Assembly (NCBI RefSeq): GCF_025118155.1
Contig: NW_026251443.1
Location: forward strand, 1-46,184
Length of the DNA stretch: 46,184 nt
Source of the DNA: Cokeromyces recurvatus
Taxonomy: Eukaryota > Mucoromycota > Mucoromycetes > Mucorales > Mucoraceae
Reading direction: 5' to 3'
The translations under genes and the position numbers were made by a program. A model generated the notes under the pieces. It saw only the letters and a list, made by a program, of their open reading frames with translations. It did no database searches and had not been told where the DNA came from. Position 1 is the first letter of the stretch; each line of letters begins with the position of its first letter. Positions 10,706 to 22,830 of this stretch are shown here, one piece after another.

Positions 10706-10926
10706 ATATTTTTGTAAATAGTAATATATGATTGACATATACATGTTTTTATTATACAATACAATATAAAAATATGTAATAGTAATGGTTTATATAAATA
10801 CATATATGTATATTTATATATATAAAAAAAAAAGAAATTTAATACATAATGAAAAAAGAAAACTTACAAGAGATATAAAACAGCATAATCCAATATATAT
10901 ACACATATTTATACATAAGTTACTCT

Positions 10927-11648
10927 CTAATTAAAAGATCTACCATTCGATAAAACTTGATACATTTCGGTAATTTTCTCAAAATAAAGATTGCGTACAA
11001 CTTCACGTTTCAATTTAAAGGTAGGCGTCAGAAGCTCATTCTTGATAGAGAATTCATGAGGAGTGAGATAAAGAGCTTTAACTTGTTCAAATCCCTTTAA
11101 CTGGCTTTCTTTACCAAATGTATTAATTTCTTTCAAAATAGCTTCTGTCATATTGGGTGATGCACATAGTTCTTCATAGGTCTTGTTTATAAAGTCAGCT
11201 TGTTGATTTGCTGCCCATGGTAGAAGAGTTTCCTTATCAGGTACAAAGATACCTACTAATTGACTTTGTTTTGAGTCACCATAGACAAAGGCCTGAGCAA
11301 TTAAATGATGCTTTTGATAGATGGATTCAATTTTTTCTGGAGCAATGTATTCACCCTGAGAGAGCTTAAAGATGTTTTTGACTCGATCAATGATAGCTAA
11401 ACGGTTAGCATCATCCAACATACCAATATCGCCTGTATGTAACCAGCCTTCAGCATCAATTGCTTCCGCCGTCTTTTCTGGATTCTTGTAGTATTCTTTC
11501 ATAATTGAGTTTCCACGAATACAGATTTCTCCACGAGGGTAAGGATGATCGGTAGAGAAATAGTTCATTTCAGGTACATCGATCAGTTTAATTTCTGAAC
11601 AAGGGAAAGGTGCACCAACGACACTAGGGGTATTATCACCCAAAATAG

Positions 11649-11679
<31 letters not shown>

Positions 11680-13183
11680 ATGATATAATGATAATCATCA
11701 GTCAGTAAGGTAATTTATATTTATATGTTTCTTTATATATCATTATTTATTTACCAATGCACCACCGCAATAGTTTTCAGTTTGACCATAGCCTTCGTGG
11801 ACACAGGATGAGAAACAAATTTTTAAGAAATCCAGTACTTCAGGAGCAATAGGAGCTGAACCACTTAAAATAAACCGAACTCGACCACCCAAAACATCAC
11901 GTATCTTACTGAACACTAAACGATCGTAAAGCCAATGTTCTACTGAGTTTTCCAAATTAGCCTTTTTGGCATTATAGGCCATATCAAAAAGGTACTTGGT
12001 AATACCCCCTTTAGCATTTACTCCTGCCATTACCTTATCATAAATACGATTAAAGAGACGAGGAACAGAAAGAAAGATGGTAGGTTTAAGAGCTACAATG
12101 TCATCTAATAAACTTAATGTATCACCATGATAATATCCAATAGAGCAACCCATATAGATAAAAAAACTTTGAGCAACACGTTCAAATACATGAGCCATAG
12201 GTAAATAAGAGATATAAACATCTGTTTCATCAATATGGCCTAAGGTACCCATTTCACTTGTATGAGATACACCATAAATTGAAGCAACACAATTGGCTTG
12301 TGTAATGACAGCACCTTTAGGAACACCTGTAGTACCACTTGTATAACAGATAGTGGCAATATCTTCTACTTTAGGCATGTCTGATTCTTCCTTTACTCCC
12401 TCACCTAATTGTTCAATTTGTTGAAATGTATAAATATGAAAATCTAATTGTTTTGCCTGTTCCAAGAGAGAAGGCTCAATATCCTCGTCCATTGAAATAA
12501 TATGTTTAACAGTAGGAATTTTGTCTTTAATATCCAAGATATTTTTGATTTTATCTTTACTAACAACGATATATTGCATTTCAGTTTCGTTAATAATATG
12601 TTCCATAGCCTCAGGGCCTAATGTATCGTAAAGAGCGACAATAATAAATGCTTGGCGATAACATGCTATCTCAGTAATCGTCTATTAAAATGATACAAGT
12701 GTCAAAAAAAAAAAAGAATTTTTTTTTTTAATATATATGTAATATATTACCCATTCACGGCGATTAATACTATAAACTCCTAATGTATTTTGTCTTTCTA
12801 AGCCTAAGCGTAAAAGGCCTTTACCGAAATTTTCAATATGATCTTTAACTTGACGATGTGTTTCCCATTCATATTCTTTATATACACCATCTTCTATTCG
12901 ACGAGTACCTAAAAATGGTCTGTCTTTTTTTTTTTTTTTTTAAAAAAAAAATTATAAAATCAGAACAAATGTTAAACATACATTTTTGGCAGCTTCAATG
13001 CTTACCTATGCTACTCCTATTATATCCATGAAGATACATTTGCCACATTGTAAAGATATCAGGAGGATGGGCCAATAGTTTATCAGCAAACATGAAATGT
13101 CTATAAACAGCTGTCTCACCCTCTCTTTTTTGGTAGCCTATAGCTTCTACTGAATAAGGTGCCTCAAATACTTTTTTAACCAT
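10927..13183 (-). CDS. Long-chain fatty-acid--CoA ligase (FAA/ACSL family)
   Basis: It activates long-chain fatty acids to acyl-CoA with ATP via an acyl-adenylate, at ER, lipid-droplet or peroxisomal membranes. Exons 13183-13006, 12923-12751, 12681-11755 and 11649-10927 give 666 residues, near the usual 650-700. The N-terminus (VFEAPYSVEAIGYQ then GETAVYRHFMF) resembles fungal acyl-CoA synthetases. Residue about 230 begins the AMP-binding P-loop YTSGTTGVPKG. Further on are GYGQTE, GWLHTGDIG and the fatty-acyl-CoA synthetase signature region DRVKNIFKLSQGEYIAPEKI. No C-terminal peroxisomal signal is seen (ends GRSFN). All key motifs are intact, so the enzyme should be active. An AAAAT pentamer tract lies just before the start. 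Confidence 0.93.
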
Positions 13184-15007
13184 TCTTTTGAATTTTATTT
13201 TATTTTATTTTATTTTTTTTGTTTAAAAAAAAAAAGGGGTTAAGAATAATGTCTAAGTTTTTTTTTTCTGGCTTTTTATATTAAAAGTGAAACTTTATAC
13301 CAATAAGTTTCCGAAATTAAGTTAAAAAATTTTGTCAGCATGTTATATTCTACTTTCACTGATATAAAATTAAACTAATTTATACTATTATTATAAAGAA
13401 GTAGTAGTTTTATATACAAAATTTACTTGAACGTTGAACCAAAGAAAAAAAAAAGACTCTACATTATTTAATAATACTTTAGTATTTGATATATGTCAAC
13501 CATTAGACAAAGAAGTTCATTATAAACAAATCACTTTTTTTTTCACTGAGTTTTAATCATTTGCCCCAATTCAAGGTGTTAATCCCAAAAAGCCCTTTTT
13601 CTATACTTTAATTAATTTTTCTTTCGTCTTATTTTACGTTATTTTAGGAATAGAGATTATTTCTAAGAGTATAAAGACATTGAACTCTATAATATATTTA
13701 CCAATAATATCAATATATTATAAAAAATGAATGGGGGGGAGAGAAGTGAATGTTTGCCAACTTTACTTTAAACTAAAGAACCTTATTAAAAATATCAATG
13801 TAATATCTTTTTGATATGACGGCATATTATATAAGTAGAAAAATAAAGTGAAAGACGATCATTTATTTATTTATTCAGAACAATAGAAAACATAAACTGT
13901 GTGATATAATAATTCATATATTTATATACATCTATTTTCTCCCTTTTTATGCATGTAAAAGGTTGAAAAATAAATCAAAAGATACGAAGAGTATTCGTTA
14001 AGAATCAAAGTTAGTATATTCAAAAGAGTGGATATATTTATTAAGTAATATCTTATTATATCTTTGATACCGACAATGATTTGTTCTATCAATAGCTGTA
14101 ACTAATATAATTATGGTTCCTGAGACATTTGATTTTTAGAGTCATGTGTTATTTTTTTTGGGTTTAAAAAAAAAGTAGCATATAGACTAATATAACATGA
14201 ACGTGAAGACTATTTCAAAATACTCAAAACGAACTATTCGGATTTAAGGTGGGGAAAAAAAAAGGAAGAGTTCAAAAAGGTAACTTTATAAATCAAGACA
14301 TTATTCTCTAATGCTATAGACATCTGACGTGTTCATATTGTGTCATTGACGAACCACAATTATTTTTAGCTGGCTTTATTTCGTATTCATAATTAAAATA
14401 AGTGCTCATGATTATCTCTTTGTACAGTCAAAGAAACTAGGTTGGTGTTCCAATCCAATTTTGAAACGACCAAATTTTTTCTCATTGGCCCGACCTAGTT
14501 TCTTTGACTGTAATAGCAACTCTTTACAGTCAATATAATAATTCTATTTGGAAATGGAGTTAAATAATACGCAACGTTAATTATTTTTTAACTTGGATTC
14601 AAAACTGGAACTTTCATTCGTACATGTTGTATCCTTTCTAAACGATATAGCATAGAATTCCTATAAATAAATCTTATTGTTATAAATTACTAGATCTCTT
14701 TTACAATATTGTTTACAAATATCTTTATTTAGATTGCTTTGATTATAAATTTATGATGATATTTTTTTTCTTTATATTGTTTCTAGTATTTGAGGGTAAC
14801 CAGCTACTTCCGATACATATATATATATATATATATTTTGAATAGCAAAATATACTTCAGTACAATATAATTCAAGAATTCAATAAGCATTCAACAATTG
14901 AGTTCAAAAAAAAAATATATAACTATCGTATTTATTAAAATAAAATATATACATATATATAAAAGGGTTTACGCATATTATTGTTTCATAAAACAAAACA
15001 AAACAAC
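13184..15007. other. Non-coding interval between two minus-strand genes
   Basis: AT-rich spacer with no believable open frame. It holds the promoter side of the acyl-CoA synthetase at its left, a small MITE at 14425-14510, a TA microsatellite near 14818-14836, and the 3' UTR of the transporter gene at its right. Confidence 0.5.
14425..14510. mobile_element. 86-bp MITE with 18-bp perfect terminal inverted repeats and TA flanks
   Basis: The left end CAGTCAAAGAAACTAGGT (14425-14442) is the exact reverse complement of the right end (14493-14510). TA dinucleotides flank both sides (14423-14424 and 14511-14512). TA target duplication and a CAGT terminus fit the Tc1/mariner/pogo superfamily. The 50-bp interior has no coding capacity. 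The inverted repeats differ from those of the full mariner at 18971, so that element is not the obvious mobiliser. Confidence 0.8.
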
Positions 15008-15964
15008 CTAAGCATTTAGGAGAAGCCATTGCTCAGGATCCTCGACACCCACAAGTTGTTTTACTAATGCAACCACTTCTTCTAATTCTTCTGCAAACTT
15101 GGACGAATTTACAGTATACGCGCAATAACTTGGAAAGGTATCATTATCAAGATGATCAGGACATTCTATAATAGCTTTACGCAACTTTTTGACTAACTGA
15201 TGCTTCATTTCTGTAGGTGATGACATAAAAGGAGGTAAAGCCATCTTAGAAGCCATTGTGGATGATACAAGTTTCATGATGGACAATATATTAGCCACGT
15301 AGTGAAGTCTCTCTTCTTCTATTACTTTAATAAGATTTCGCTTCCATACTTTATCCATTGATCGTAACGCAAAGGCCATACCCTGAAGAAGATCAGCCAT
15401 GTTATCAACTTTCTCTACCAGTTTAGCATAGACTTCATAAGGAAATTTGCCTCTAAGAGGTGGTTCAAACTTGGACATCTTCAAATATGTATTTTCATCC
15501 GCAATTTGTCTACGAATACTTAGAGCTGATTTTCTAAAGGCTTTGATTTGACCTAATGTAGGTTCAAAACTGGTGTTATGTGTGATCAGGATATCACTCA
15601 CCAAGATACTATAGAGTCTGCTTATATCACGTATTGTCTTTGAAATTCGTTTTCGTAGTTCAACACGACCTGTTATTGGTTTTGGAATGATGGATAATAT
15701 TGCAGATGCTCCAACACCAATAATTACCAGAAGCATACGCTATATAAATATATAAATAAATATATATGTTATTTGATAAGGATAAAGAAAGAAAGAAAGA
15801 AAGAAAGAAAAAAAAAAGGCAGCCTTTTCAATAATTGTAAAACATATGAATCGATAAATACCTTTCCAGCGACAACTTCAACTGAATCATAAATAGGCGC
15901 ACCACTTATTGCATATTGATATTCATAACAAACAACCTTTTACAAATATTTTAGTTTCATTGAT

Positions 15965-16005
<41 letters not shown>

Positions 16006-18291
16006 GTGATACTTACTAATATTAAGGTGACTTGAGTCATAATAGCAACAACTTTGAATATTTGATTGGTAAAAAATATATAATAGAAAAAAATCATACA
16101 GACAAACATAAGAACAATAAGACCATAAGGATTTCCTCTAGCAATTTCCCATACAATAATGCCCAGGACACCTCCTAATACTGTTCCTATCACTCTTAAC
16201 GTAACACTAAAATAAATACACACATATTTGTATGTATCATACGCATAATATTTAAATTAGACTATTCATTATTTTTCTTTTTTTTTGATATTATTACTTA
16301 CGTGACAAAAAACATGCCAACTATGGGTAACATCCAAAGTAATAAGGTAATGGTAGCCCATTGACCACGCCAAGCGAAAAACCAACCTACACTTTGGGGT
16401 AAATAAGCTGGCAAGGATAACAATACAAAACCAGCTGCAGTCTTCAAGGCGAACACGACATCCATACTTTGGAACCATAATATTAAACGATACATGTTAT
16501 AAAAGAAAAACTCAAGAGATGTTTCAGGTGGGTTCACATCTGGATCTCGAAGGTATCCATGATCTCTTCCTCCTAATGCAAATTTTGTAGTCCCCTGTTG
16601 ATCCAGGGCATCTGGCTTTGTCATAGTTTGTGTCAATGTTAAATCAGTTCCTTGTTGGGTCTCAGAGTTTGCAGAGGTAGTGACTTGAGTGCCACCTAAA
16701 TTAGCATCCACGGTACGGGATTGAAACCATTTTCGAAGTGGTAATTGAGGGAACCATAATTGGCGTCTAGTACGCCTTGTCTCAATTTCCTCCATACAGC
16801 AAACGAGCTCCTTTAACAGTCTTGCATGTTCTATCAGACTGTACTGGAATAGATAAATAATTTGGAGAAGATCAGTGAAACGTGTCTCAAAGTGATCTAT
16901 AGGAGGATGAGATTCAATAAAGAGCGGAACAGATGATTTACACTGTGCTTCATATTTCTTAATTACCGCCTCAATACGATCAGATAAAGGTTGGATCGGA
17001 TGTTGTTGTTCACTTATTTGAGAATGATTTGGATTTCGATAGTCTGATAAGAAGAGACGAGGGAAGGGCCATAGAATTGTACTTTTCACGGATCGTGGAC
17101 GACCTGAAAATTTCATAAGTCGTTCGTTACATTCATTAAGAGCAAGGATGGAAGTATTGGTTAATTCTTGACCCGCCTTTCTAAGATCTTTCAGATTTTG
17201 AAAGAAAACATCTTTGTGATCGTCTTGTTGAAGGGCTTCAGTAAGTGAACTATCCTTGAGGCGTTCAGCTTTCGAGATGAGACTAAGACCAATACCATGT
17301 AAAGGTTCACGCATTCGTTTGATAATGTGTGTAAGACGTCTGATATCGCCATGAGATAGACGGTTAAATAGAATCTCACGTTGTACCTCTCGCTTAGAGT
17401 CGATTAAGCTTAAAATACTATTTTGTAGACGTGCATGTAATGTTGGTAACGTTATAGCAACAGACCCTGATGTAGCGGATAAAAAGGCTTCAGAGTGCTC
17501 TTGAAAGAAACTATTATATTCTTTAAGGGATTTGTTAAGGACAGACATGTATTTTGTGATACTGTCATTTGGCCATAGAAAGATATCTACCATGATAGCA
17601 ATTGCACCTGACATGGCAATGGGTTTTAAAAATGTATACTAAAAATAAATGTTGATATTTATGTATATAAAAAGAGCAAAAATAATATATATGTATTACT
17701 TCTCTACTTTACGACAATTATAGGCTGAAATCCAGGAGTAATTGAAGCTTGCGTTAAAGAAAACTATATATTATCATTAATGATTATAAATAGGATATAT
17801 AATTTTTTTTTTTCATGTACTTTACAGCGATTATGATACCAGCAAAAATAGTTGCAAAATTAGCTATACACAAATATTTATATAAATTTTAGTAAGATTT
17901 ATCTTATTTTTATTTTATTTTTTTTAGTAACGTATTTGTATACCTTGTGTAATTTTGACACGAACAAGAGTTAAACCAAAAACACCAAGAAACATCAAAA
18001 CGGCTAAAATAGCACTTGATTTAGACTGAACCGGAAAAGGGTTTGTGCTATCTCTAGCAAGATTTGCGAGAAACATGGCTATTATAAAACTTGTAAATAC
18101 ATATTTATATATAAATATAAATATTTATTATTTATAAACCACACTTACCTAAAAAACACCATGCCGATCCTACTAAAGCGCCAAATAAACTAAGAAGAGT
18201 TGACTAGAGGAAGAAAACAAAATTAAGTGTGAAATAGATGTATTATATGTAAAGATGTATACAGTGTGTAGGATACCTCAATTTGGACACC

Positions 18292-18332
<41 letters not shown>

Positions 18333-18748
18333 CTACATTAAATTTGTTACATTTACATTTAATTTTCTTTTTGTTTACCTAAAGGTTGAATTGGAAAATG
18401 AAGTAAAGTGCCAATGGGTACAAGAATACTAGCGGTTCCAATAGCATTTCTACAATTATCAACAAAGACAAAAAGTAAAGCAATTAAAATAGCTATAGAT
18501 GCTTTTAGGATTGTACGAATTAATGGAAGAGGTGGCATCCTAGAAATCCACTGTTTACGCCATAAACTTTTCTCGATTTCGATATTAGGCCTTTCACCAT
18601 CGATATTGCTATCTCGCGATGATGGCTGATAACTTGTTGATGATATGTTATCTTTTATTATAGTTTCTGTATCACTATGATTGCTATCAACATATTGATT
18701 TGTCGTTTCACTGTTAAAAGTGTGATTTGATAATTCAATATCTTCCAT
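15008..18748 (-). CDS. Twelve-TM ArAE/FUSC-type transporter with DUF2421
   Basis: This is a membrane protein of the fungal 'putative ER transporter, 6TM N-terminal' plus DUF2421 architecture (yeast Bre4-like), related to aromatic-acid exporters. Substrate and exact membrane are not established. Ten exons (18748-18379, 18290-18277, 18203-18149, 18078-17944, 17863-17826, 17763-17713, 17638-16302, 16206-16017, 15936-15862, 15739-15008) give 998 residues. A Ser/Asn-rich cytosolic N-terminus of about 75 residues precedes six hydrophobic segments. A long soluble middle (about 230-560) contains Arg-rich helices. A second set of six segments follows (LKTAAGFVLLSLPAYLP, TITLLLWMLPIVGMFF, VIGTVLGGVLGIIVW and others). 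The C-terminal domain begins PKPITGRVELRKRISKTIRD, typical of DUF2421. One exon is only 14 nt long. No break was found. Confidence 0.85.
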
Positions 18749-18894
18749 AGAACCTACAAAACACTAATAAAGGAGAAAAAAGAAAAAAAAAAAAAGAGAG
18801 AAAAAAATACAAATAAAATATGAATTCGATCACTGTTATCTACGATTATAATTATTGTCTTTTAAAATGAAACAAAAAGCACGTCAACAATGTG

Positions 18895-18897
<3 letters not shown>

Positions 18898-18948
<51 letters not shown>
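18898..18948. repeat. 51-nt T homopolymer
   Basis: An uninterrupted run of 51 T residues lies 20 bp before the mariner element. A shorter T run follows the element's right end, so the transposon sits inside a T-rich spacer. Confidence 0.85.
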
Positions 18949-18952
<4 letters not shown>

Positions 18953-18970
18953 CACCGTCAAGTGATATTA

Positions 18971-20695
18971 TTGTATTTTTCAGCAAATAAGAGAAAATTT
19001 CAGAAAAAATAAGAGAAAATTATTGGATAAAATAAGAGAAAATTATTGAACAAATAAGAGAAAATTTTAGGTCAATTAAGAGAAAGTCCAAGAAAAATTA
19101 AGAGAAAAAAAAATGGCAATTAGTAGAAAGCACTTTTCTCACTATTATTAACAAAAAATGGATATTGACTTTGATATGAACGAAATTTCTCTACGCGACG
19201 ATGACATTGAAGCTGTACCTGAAATCATTGTCAGCGTAATGTCAATGATGAGAAAGAAGTGGGAGTACAACATCACTGCATCAGCCATGGAGTTAGATGA
19301 AGATGCGACGATGGAGCTGAAGGAAGGGTACGAGGGTGATGAGGCCAGCAATAGCTCGGATAAGGAGGAAAATGAAGCTGATGTACAGGGTAGTGAGAGC
19401 GATTTGAAAGAAGAGAAGCCTCTCAGAGATCTGGCCGAAAAAAAAGACGCCGCTAGCAATGCTAGACGTGTGTACACTCAGCAAGATATCAACAAGCTTA
19501 TTTCCCTGTTAATTGAACAGGTTCCTGTAAAAGATGCAGCTTTAAAAACAGGAATAAATGAGAAATCAGCTTACCGTTTCAAATCGCAATGGCAGAAAAC
19601 AGGGGAAATACCTCAACAGAAAAAAAGAGGGCGCAAAATGGGAACTGTCTCTGAGCTTACTGAAAAACACACAAAGTTTATTACCGACATTGTTGATGAG
19701 TGTTCAACTGCAACTGTAGCTGGAATACACGAGTTGTTGCTCAAAGAATTTCCAAGTCTCTCCGTGAGCCCATCCGCAGTATACAGACATCTTAGAACCA
19801 GCTGTGCACTATCTATGAAGAAGTTGGAGAAAATTTCATCTACTAGAAACTCGGAAGAAACTCTTAAGAAGAGAAAGGAGACCATCCTTCAATGGCTAGC
19901 TGATAAAAATATGGACTTTGAGAATAATTGCGTTTTTTTGGATGAAGCAGGGTTCAATTTACACATGACACGCACTCGTGGCTGGTCCAAGATAGGAGAA
20001 CCTGCTAAAACAACTGTCCCTGCTTCAAAAGGCACCACAATAACCATTCTTGGTGCCATCTCTAGCGCCGGCATTATTGACATCTCTTTGAGAAAGCCAA
20101 TATTAGTTTCGGGAGCTAAGAAGAGAAGAATAGATGGGAAGGTTGTTACAACGACAGCTAAGGTTGGAACTAGGACTGAGCACTATTTAAATTACTTGAG
20201 TAATGTGATGGATGTTCTTGACCGAAATAATATGAAGGGCTTTTACTTGGTAATGGATAATGCTCCCATACATAAGCCAGCTACAGTAAGAAACTTAATA
20301 GAAAGCAGAGGCTATAAGTGTGCATATCTTCCGCCGTACTCACCATTCCTAAACCCAATTGAGCTATTCTGGTCGAAGGTGAAGTATGGCGTCAAAAGAA
20401 GCCCTTTCGAAACTGGTGAGACACTCACACCCAGAATAATGGATGCCTGCTCCAAAGTAACTAAGAAAGACTGCCAGGGCTGGATTCGCCATTCTCTCAG
20501 ATTCTTTGAAAAGTGTTTAGCCCTGGAGAAAAACTTATGAGATTTAAGTATAAGTAAATTTTTTGCTAATTGCCATTTTTTTTTCTCTTAATTGACCTAA
20601 AATTTTCTCTTATTTGTTCAATAATTTTCTCTTATTTGTCCAATAATTTTCTCTTATTTTTTCTGAAATTTTCTCTTATTTGCTGAAAAATACAA
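18971..20695 (+). mobile_element. Complete Tc1/mariner transposon with repeat-built inverted termini
   Basis: The element is flanked by TA (18969-18970 and 20696-20697), the Tc1/mariner target duplication. Both ends begin TTGTATTTTTCAGC. The terminal inverted repeats run about 140 bp and differ at very few positions. Each consists of AATAAGAGAAAATT-type units spaced about 20-27 bp apart. The left terminus carries one extra unit of about 22 bp before the shared ATGGCAATTAG. Near-identical termini and an open transposase frame suggest recent movement. Confidence 0.88.
19158..20540 (+). CDS. Tc1/mariner-family transposase, DD34E
   Basis: The enzyme cuts and pastes its element by DDE chemistry. 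The frame is uninterrupted, intronless and 460 residues long, longer than classic Tc1 (about 340) because of an acidic N-terminal extension (residues 1-95). A helix-turn-helix region follows (about 105-170, including the basic QKKRGRKMG hinge). Catalytic residues are Asp262 in FLDEAGF, Asp367 in VMDNAPIH and Glu402 in PFLNPIELFW, with exactly 34 residues between the last two. A lysine-rich insert (GAKKRRIDGK) lies between the first two catalytic residues. The coding region is less AT-rich than neighbouring spacers, consistent with a mobile origin. Nothing in the frame looks broken. Confidence 0.93.
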   Translation: MDIDFDMNEISLRDDDIEAVPEIIVSVMSMMRKKWEYNITASAMELDEDATMELKEGYEGDEASNSSDKEENEADVQGSESDLKEEKPLRDLAEKKDAASNARRVYTQQDINKLISLLIEQVPVKDAALKTGINEKSAYRFKSQWQKTGEIPQQKKRGRKMGTVSELTEKHTKFITDIVDECSTATVAGIHELLLKEFPSLSVSPSAVYRHLRTSCALSMKKLEKISSTRNSEETLKKRKETILQWLADKNMDFENNCVFLDEAGFNLHMTRTRGWSKIGEPAKTTVPASKGTTITILGAISSAGIIDISLRKPILVSGAKKRRIDGKVVTTTAKVGTRTEHYLNYLSNVMDVLDRNNMKGFYLVMDNAPIHKPATVRNLIESRGYKCAYLPPYSPFLNPIELFWSKVKYGVKRSPFETGETLTPRIMDACSKVTKKDCQGWIRHSLRFFEKCLALEKNL

Positions 20696-20697
20696 TA

Positions 20698-20722
20698 AAA
20701 ATTGTCAAAGTTACATATTATT

Positions 20723-20754
<32 letters not shown>

Positions 20755-20926
20755 CATCTATAAAAGATAAGGATACAAGTAATGGCCACTCGTGTAACAT
20801 TTCATTTTATATCATTAAAGTTTTAACGATGATAACAGTCATATTATGCATCATCATGCATGATGAGAAAAAAGATATAAAAAGGCACACATTTTTAATT
20901 TCCTCCCTTTCTCTCTCTCTCTCTCT

Positions 20927-20967
<41 letters not shown>

Positions 20968-22830
20968 CAGCCAATCAGACGTAGCCGTGGAGACCGCCTT
21001 GTTCACCACGTTAAATATTCGAACACGGAGGCAATATGGGGGAGTCTGTTTTAAGCCCGGCTATGAACAGCCCTGTGAATTGCCCCGTCTGTATAGTGCC
21101 TCCGATGGCTGATGGAACGATAGAATAGCGAGTTCATGTTTATTGATGATAAGAGTAGTTATTAACTACGAACAATATTTAGTTCATCATATACAAACAA
21201 ACGATAACATGTGGCTATAAATAACACTTTTTGCGACTTATACTTAATCACAGATATCTTTAACAATTTAGAATACTTGACTATTGTTCGATCTTATTTT
21301 AGTAAGAGTAATTGCTTCAGATCTTCTTTGATACAGTGCTAATAACGTAGGATTTAGTTACTATTGAATGATATAGGTTTATTTATATATCTTTTTCTTT
21401 AATGAACATTAGACGTAAGTAGTTGAATTCCTATTAGGAATATCTGACTGGATATCATCTAAATAACATATTAGAAGTTTCTTAATATCCTTTTTTTTCT
21501 TAACAATCAACTTATTCAGAATATCTTTTAAAGACTTTGGTAACATGACATAAACTTCAGTCATTGGTTTGATCCTTTTGTTTTTTGTAATTAATACCGA
21601 CTTCAGCAACTTTATGGCCTACATCATTATTTCTAATTAGAATATTACAGCTTTAACCCTTTATTATTATTGTTGTTGTCTTGCTTTATTGATTCTTTTC
21701 TAAATATCATTAGACGATTCTTCTTCTACAAGTCGTCAATGAGTTGGATTCATTATTATACAAAAGTTTTTAAGAAATATAATTGTTTAATGATAATATG
21801 TGTATATTTATTCATTTATAATTAATATTAATAAAAAAAAAGAGGGCAATGATCCAAGTAGCCAGTAGCTTCATAATGTAATGGAAAACTACTGTTTCCA
21901 TACACAACCAATCGTGGAGGTTGATTAGTATCTGCTTCCTTTTCTAATCTTATTTTGTGAGAGTTGAAAAAAAAAACTAATGGAACCCACTCTCAAGGAT
22001 TGAGTATTTATAATAGTGACCAGTATCTTTAGAATTTCATTTGAAAGACAATGAAGAAGAAGAAGAAAAACGTTCTAATAGGAGCAAAAAGATAACAGTA
22101 CTTTATCGTAGCTTATCGTTTTCTCCTTCCATTTTATTAGACACATGAAAGGGATATTTAGCAGTATATCTTCCCCTCTCCTTTTTTTATATACATGTGT
22201 ATATTTAAACTGAGCTTTTCCCTCTCTGCTACTGCTACTGCTACTGCTGCTTAAAGAATAAAACGCAGACCGAAAATTAAGTGATTCTAGTATAGTTAAT
22301 TTATTTTTCAAGACAAAAGTTAATATAGAGAGACATAAAAGAAATATGTAATCGACGGTAACAAAGTCTAGTGAGTAAAATTATAAGATAATATCATGAT
22401 GAGCTAAAATAGTTTGTTTCATAGAAAAAAAAGGATTCTAGGAGAAACGATGATAAAACCTGTATTGATAAGATGAATTATAGCTATAAAGAATTCATAA
22501 AAACTTAAATCAAATAATATACAAGGTTATTTAATCGAAATTTGCTATATTTGAAGTGAATAAGGATAGCGCTGCGTATTAGATAAACTGTTAATGTAAA
22601 GAGAGTATTAAAAATAAATCAATTTAGAATGGTTAAATATGTATGTTGTTGTGGTCATGAATCATATTATTTTTCCCTTCTTTTCTCCTTGATCTGAGTT
22701 AGTTAAGGTCTTTTAGAAGATGTAGATTATTCTTCTGACTTTAAAATCTATCATAAAATGATGAAAAACATTTTTCTTTTTTCTTTTTATTTCATTTTTT
22801 TTTCTCCCCTTAGTGCCCTCCCCCCCCCTT
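20698..22830. other. Long non-coding interval upstream of HPC2/ubinuclein
   Basis: No supported gene. It holds a T run at about 20724-20750, a CT microsatellite followed by a T run (about 20908-20965), a GC-rich structured element (20966-21113), and a small CTG/CTA microsatellite near 22228-22251. The last few hundred bases before 22831 are the likely promoter and 5' UTR of the ubinuclein gene. A CCCCTTAG just before the start codon might be a splice acceptor of an unseen 5' exon. Confidence 0.45.
20966..21113. other. GC-rich, highly self-complementary element; possible SINE or foldback MITE
   Basis: The block is much richer in GC than its surroundings. Outer arms ATCAGCCA and TGGCTGAT close it perfectly. 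Inside are CGTGG...CCACG, CGGAGGCA...TGCCTCCG and GGCT...AGCC, giving a branched fold. On the minus strand it is followed by a long A tract (20965 downward). The minus strand also contains GTTCGAAT, like a Pol III B box, with a weak A-box-like TAGCCGGGCT upstream. No coding frame was seen. Nature unresolved. Confidence 0.4.

Noticed and set aside
18980..19125. CRISPR-like regularly spaced repeat (AATAAGAGAAAATT)
   Set aside because: The units are part of a transposon inverted terminus mirrored on the other side of a transposase; the host is eukaryotic and the spacers are not unique.
20966..21113. tRNA gene suggested by GTTCGAAT
   Set aside because: No cloverleaf with 7-bp acceptor stem and anticodon arm could be drawn around it.
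21409..21660. Minus-strand 66-residue frame and an overlapping shifted frame (VGHKVAEVGINY)
   Set aside because: Two short frames might be a gene fragment, but no family was recognised and the start is not convincing.
22075..22311. Minus-strand 78-residue frame with a Ser run
   Set aside because: Driven by a CTG/CTA microsatellite; no coding character on either side.
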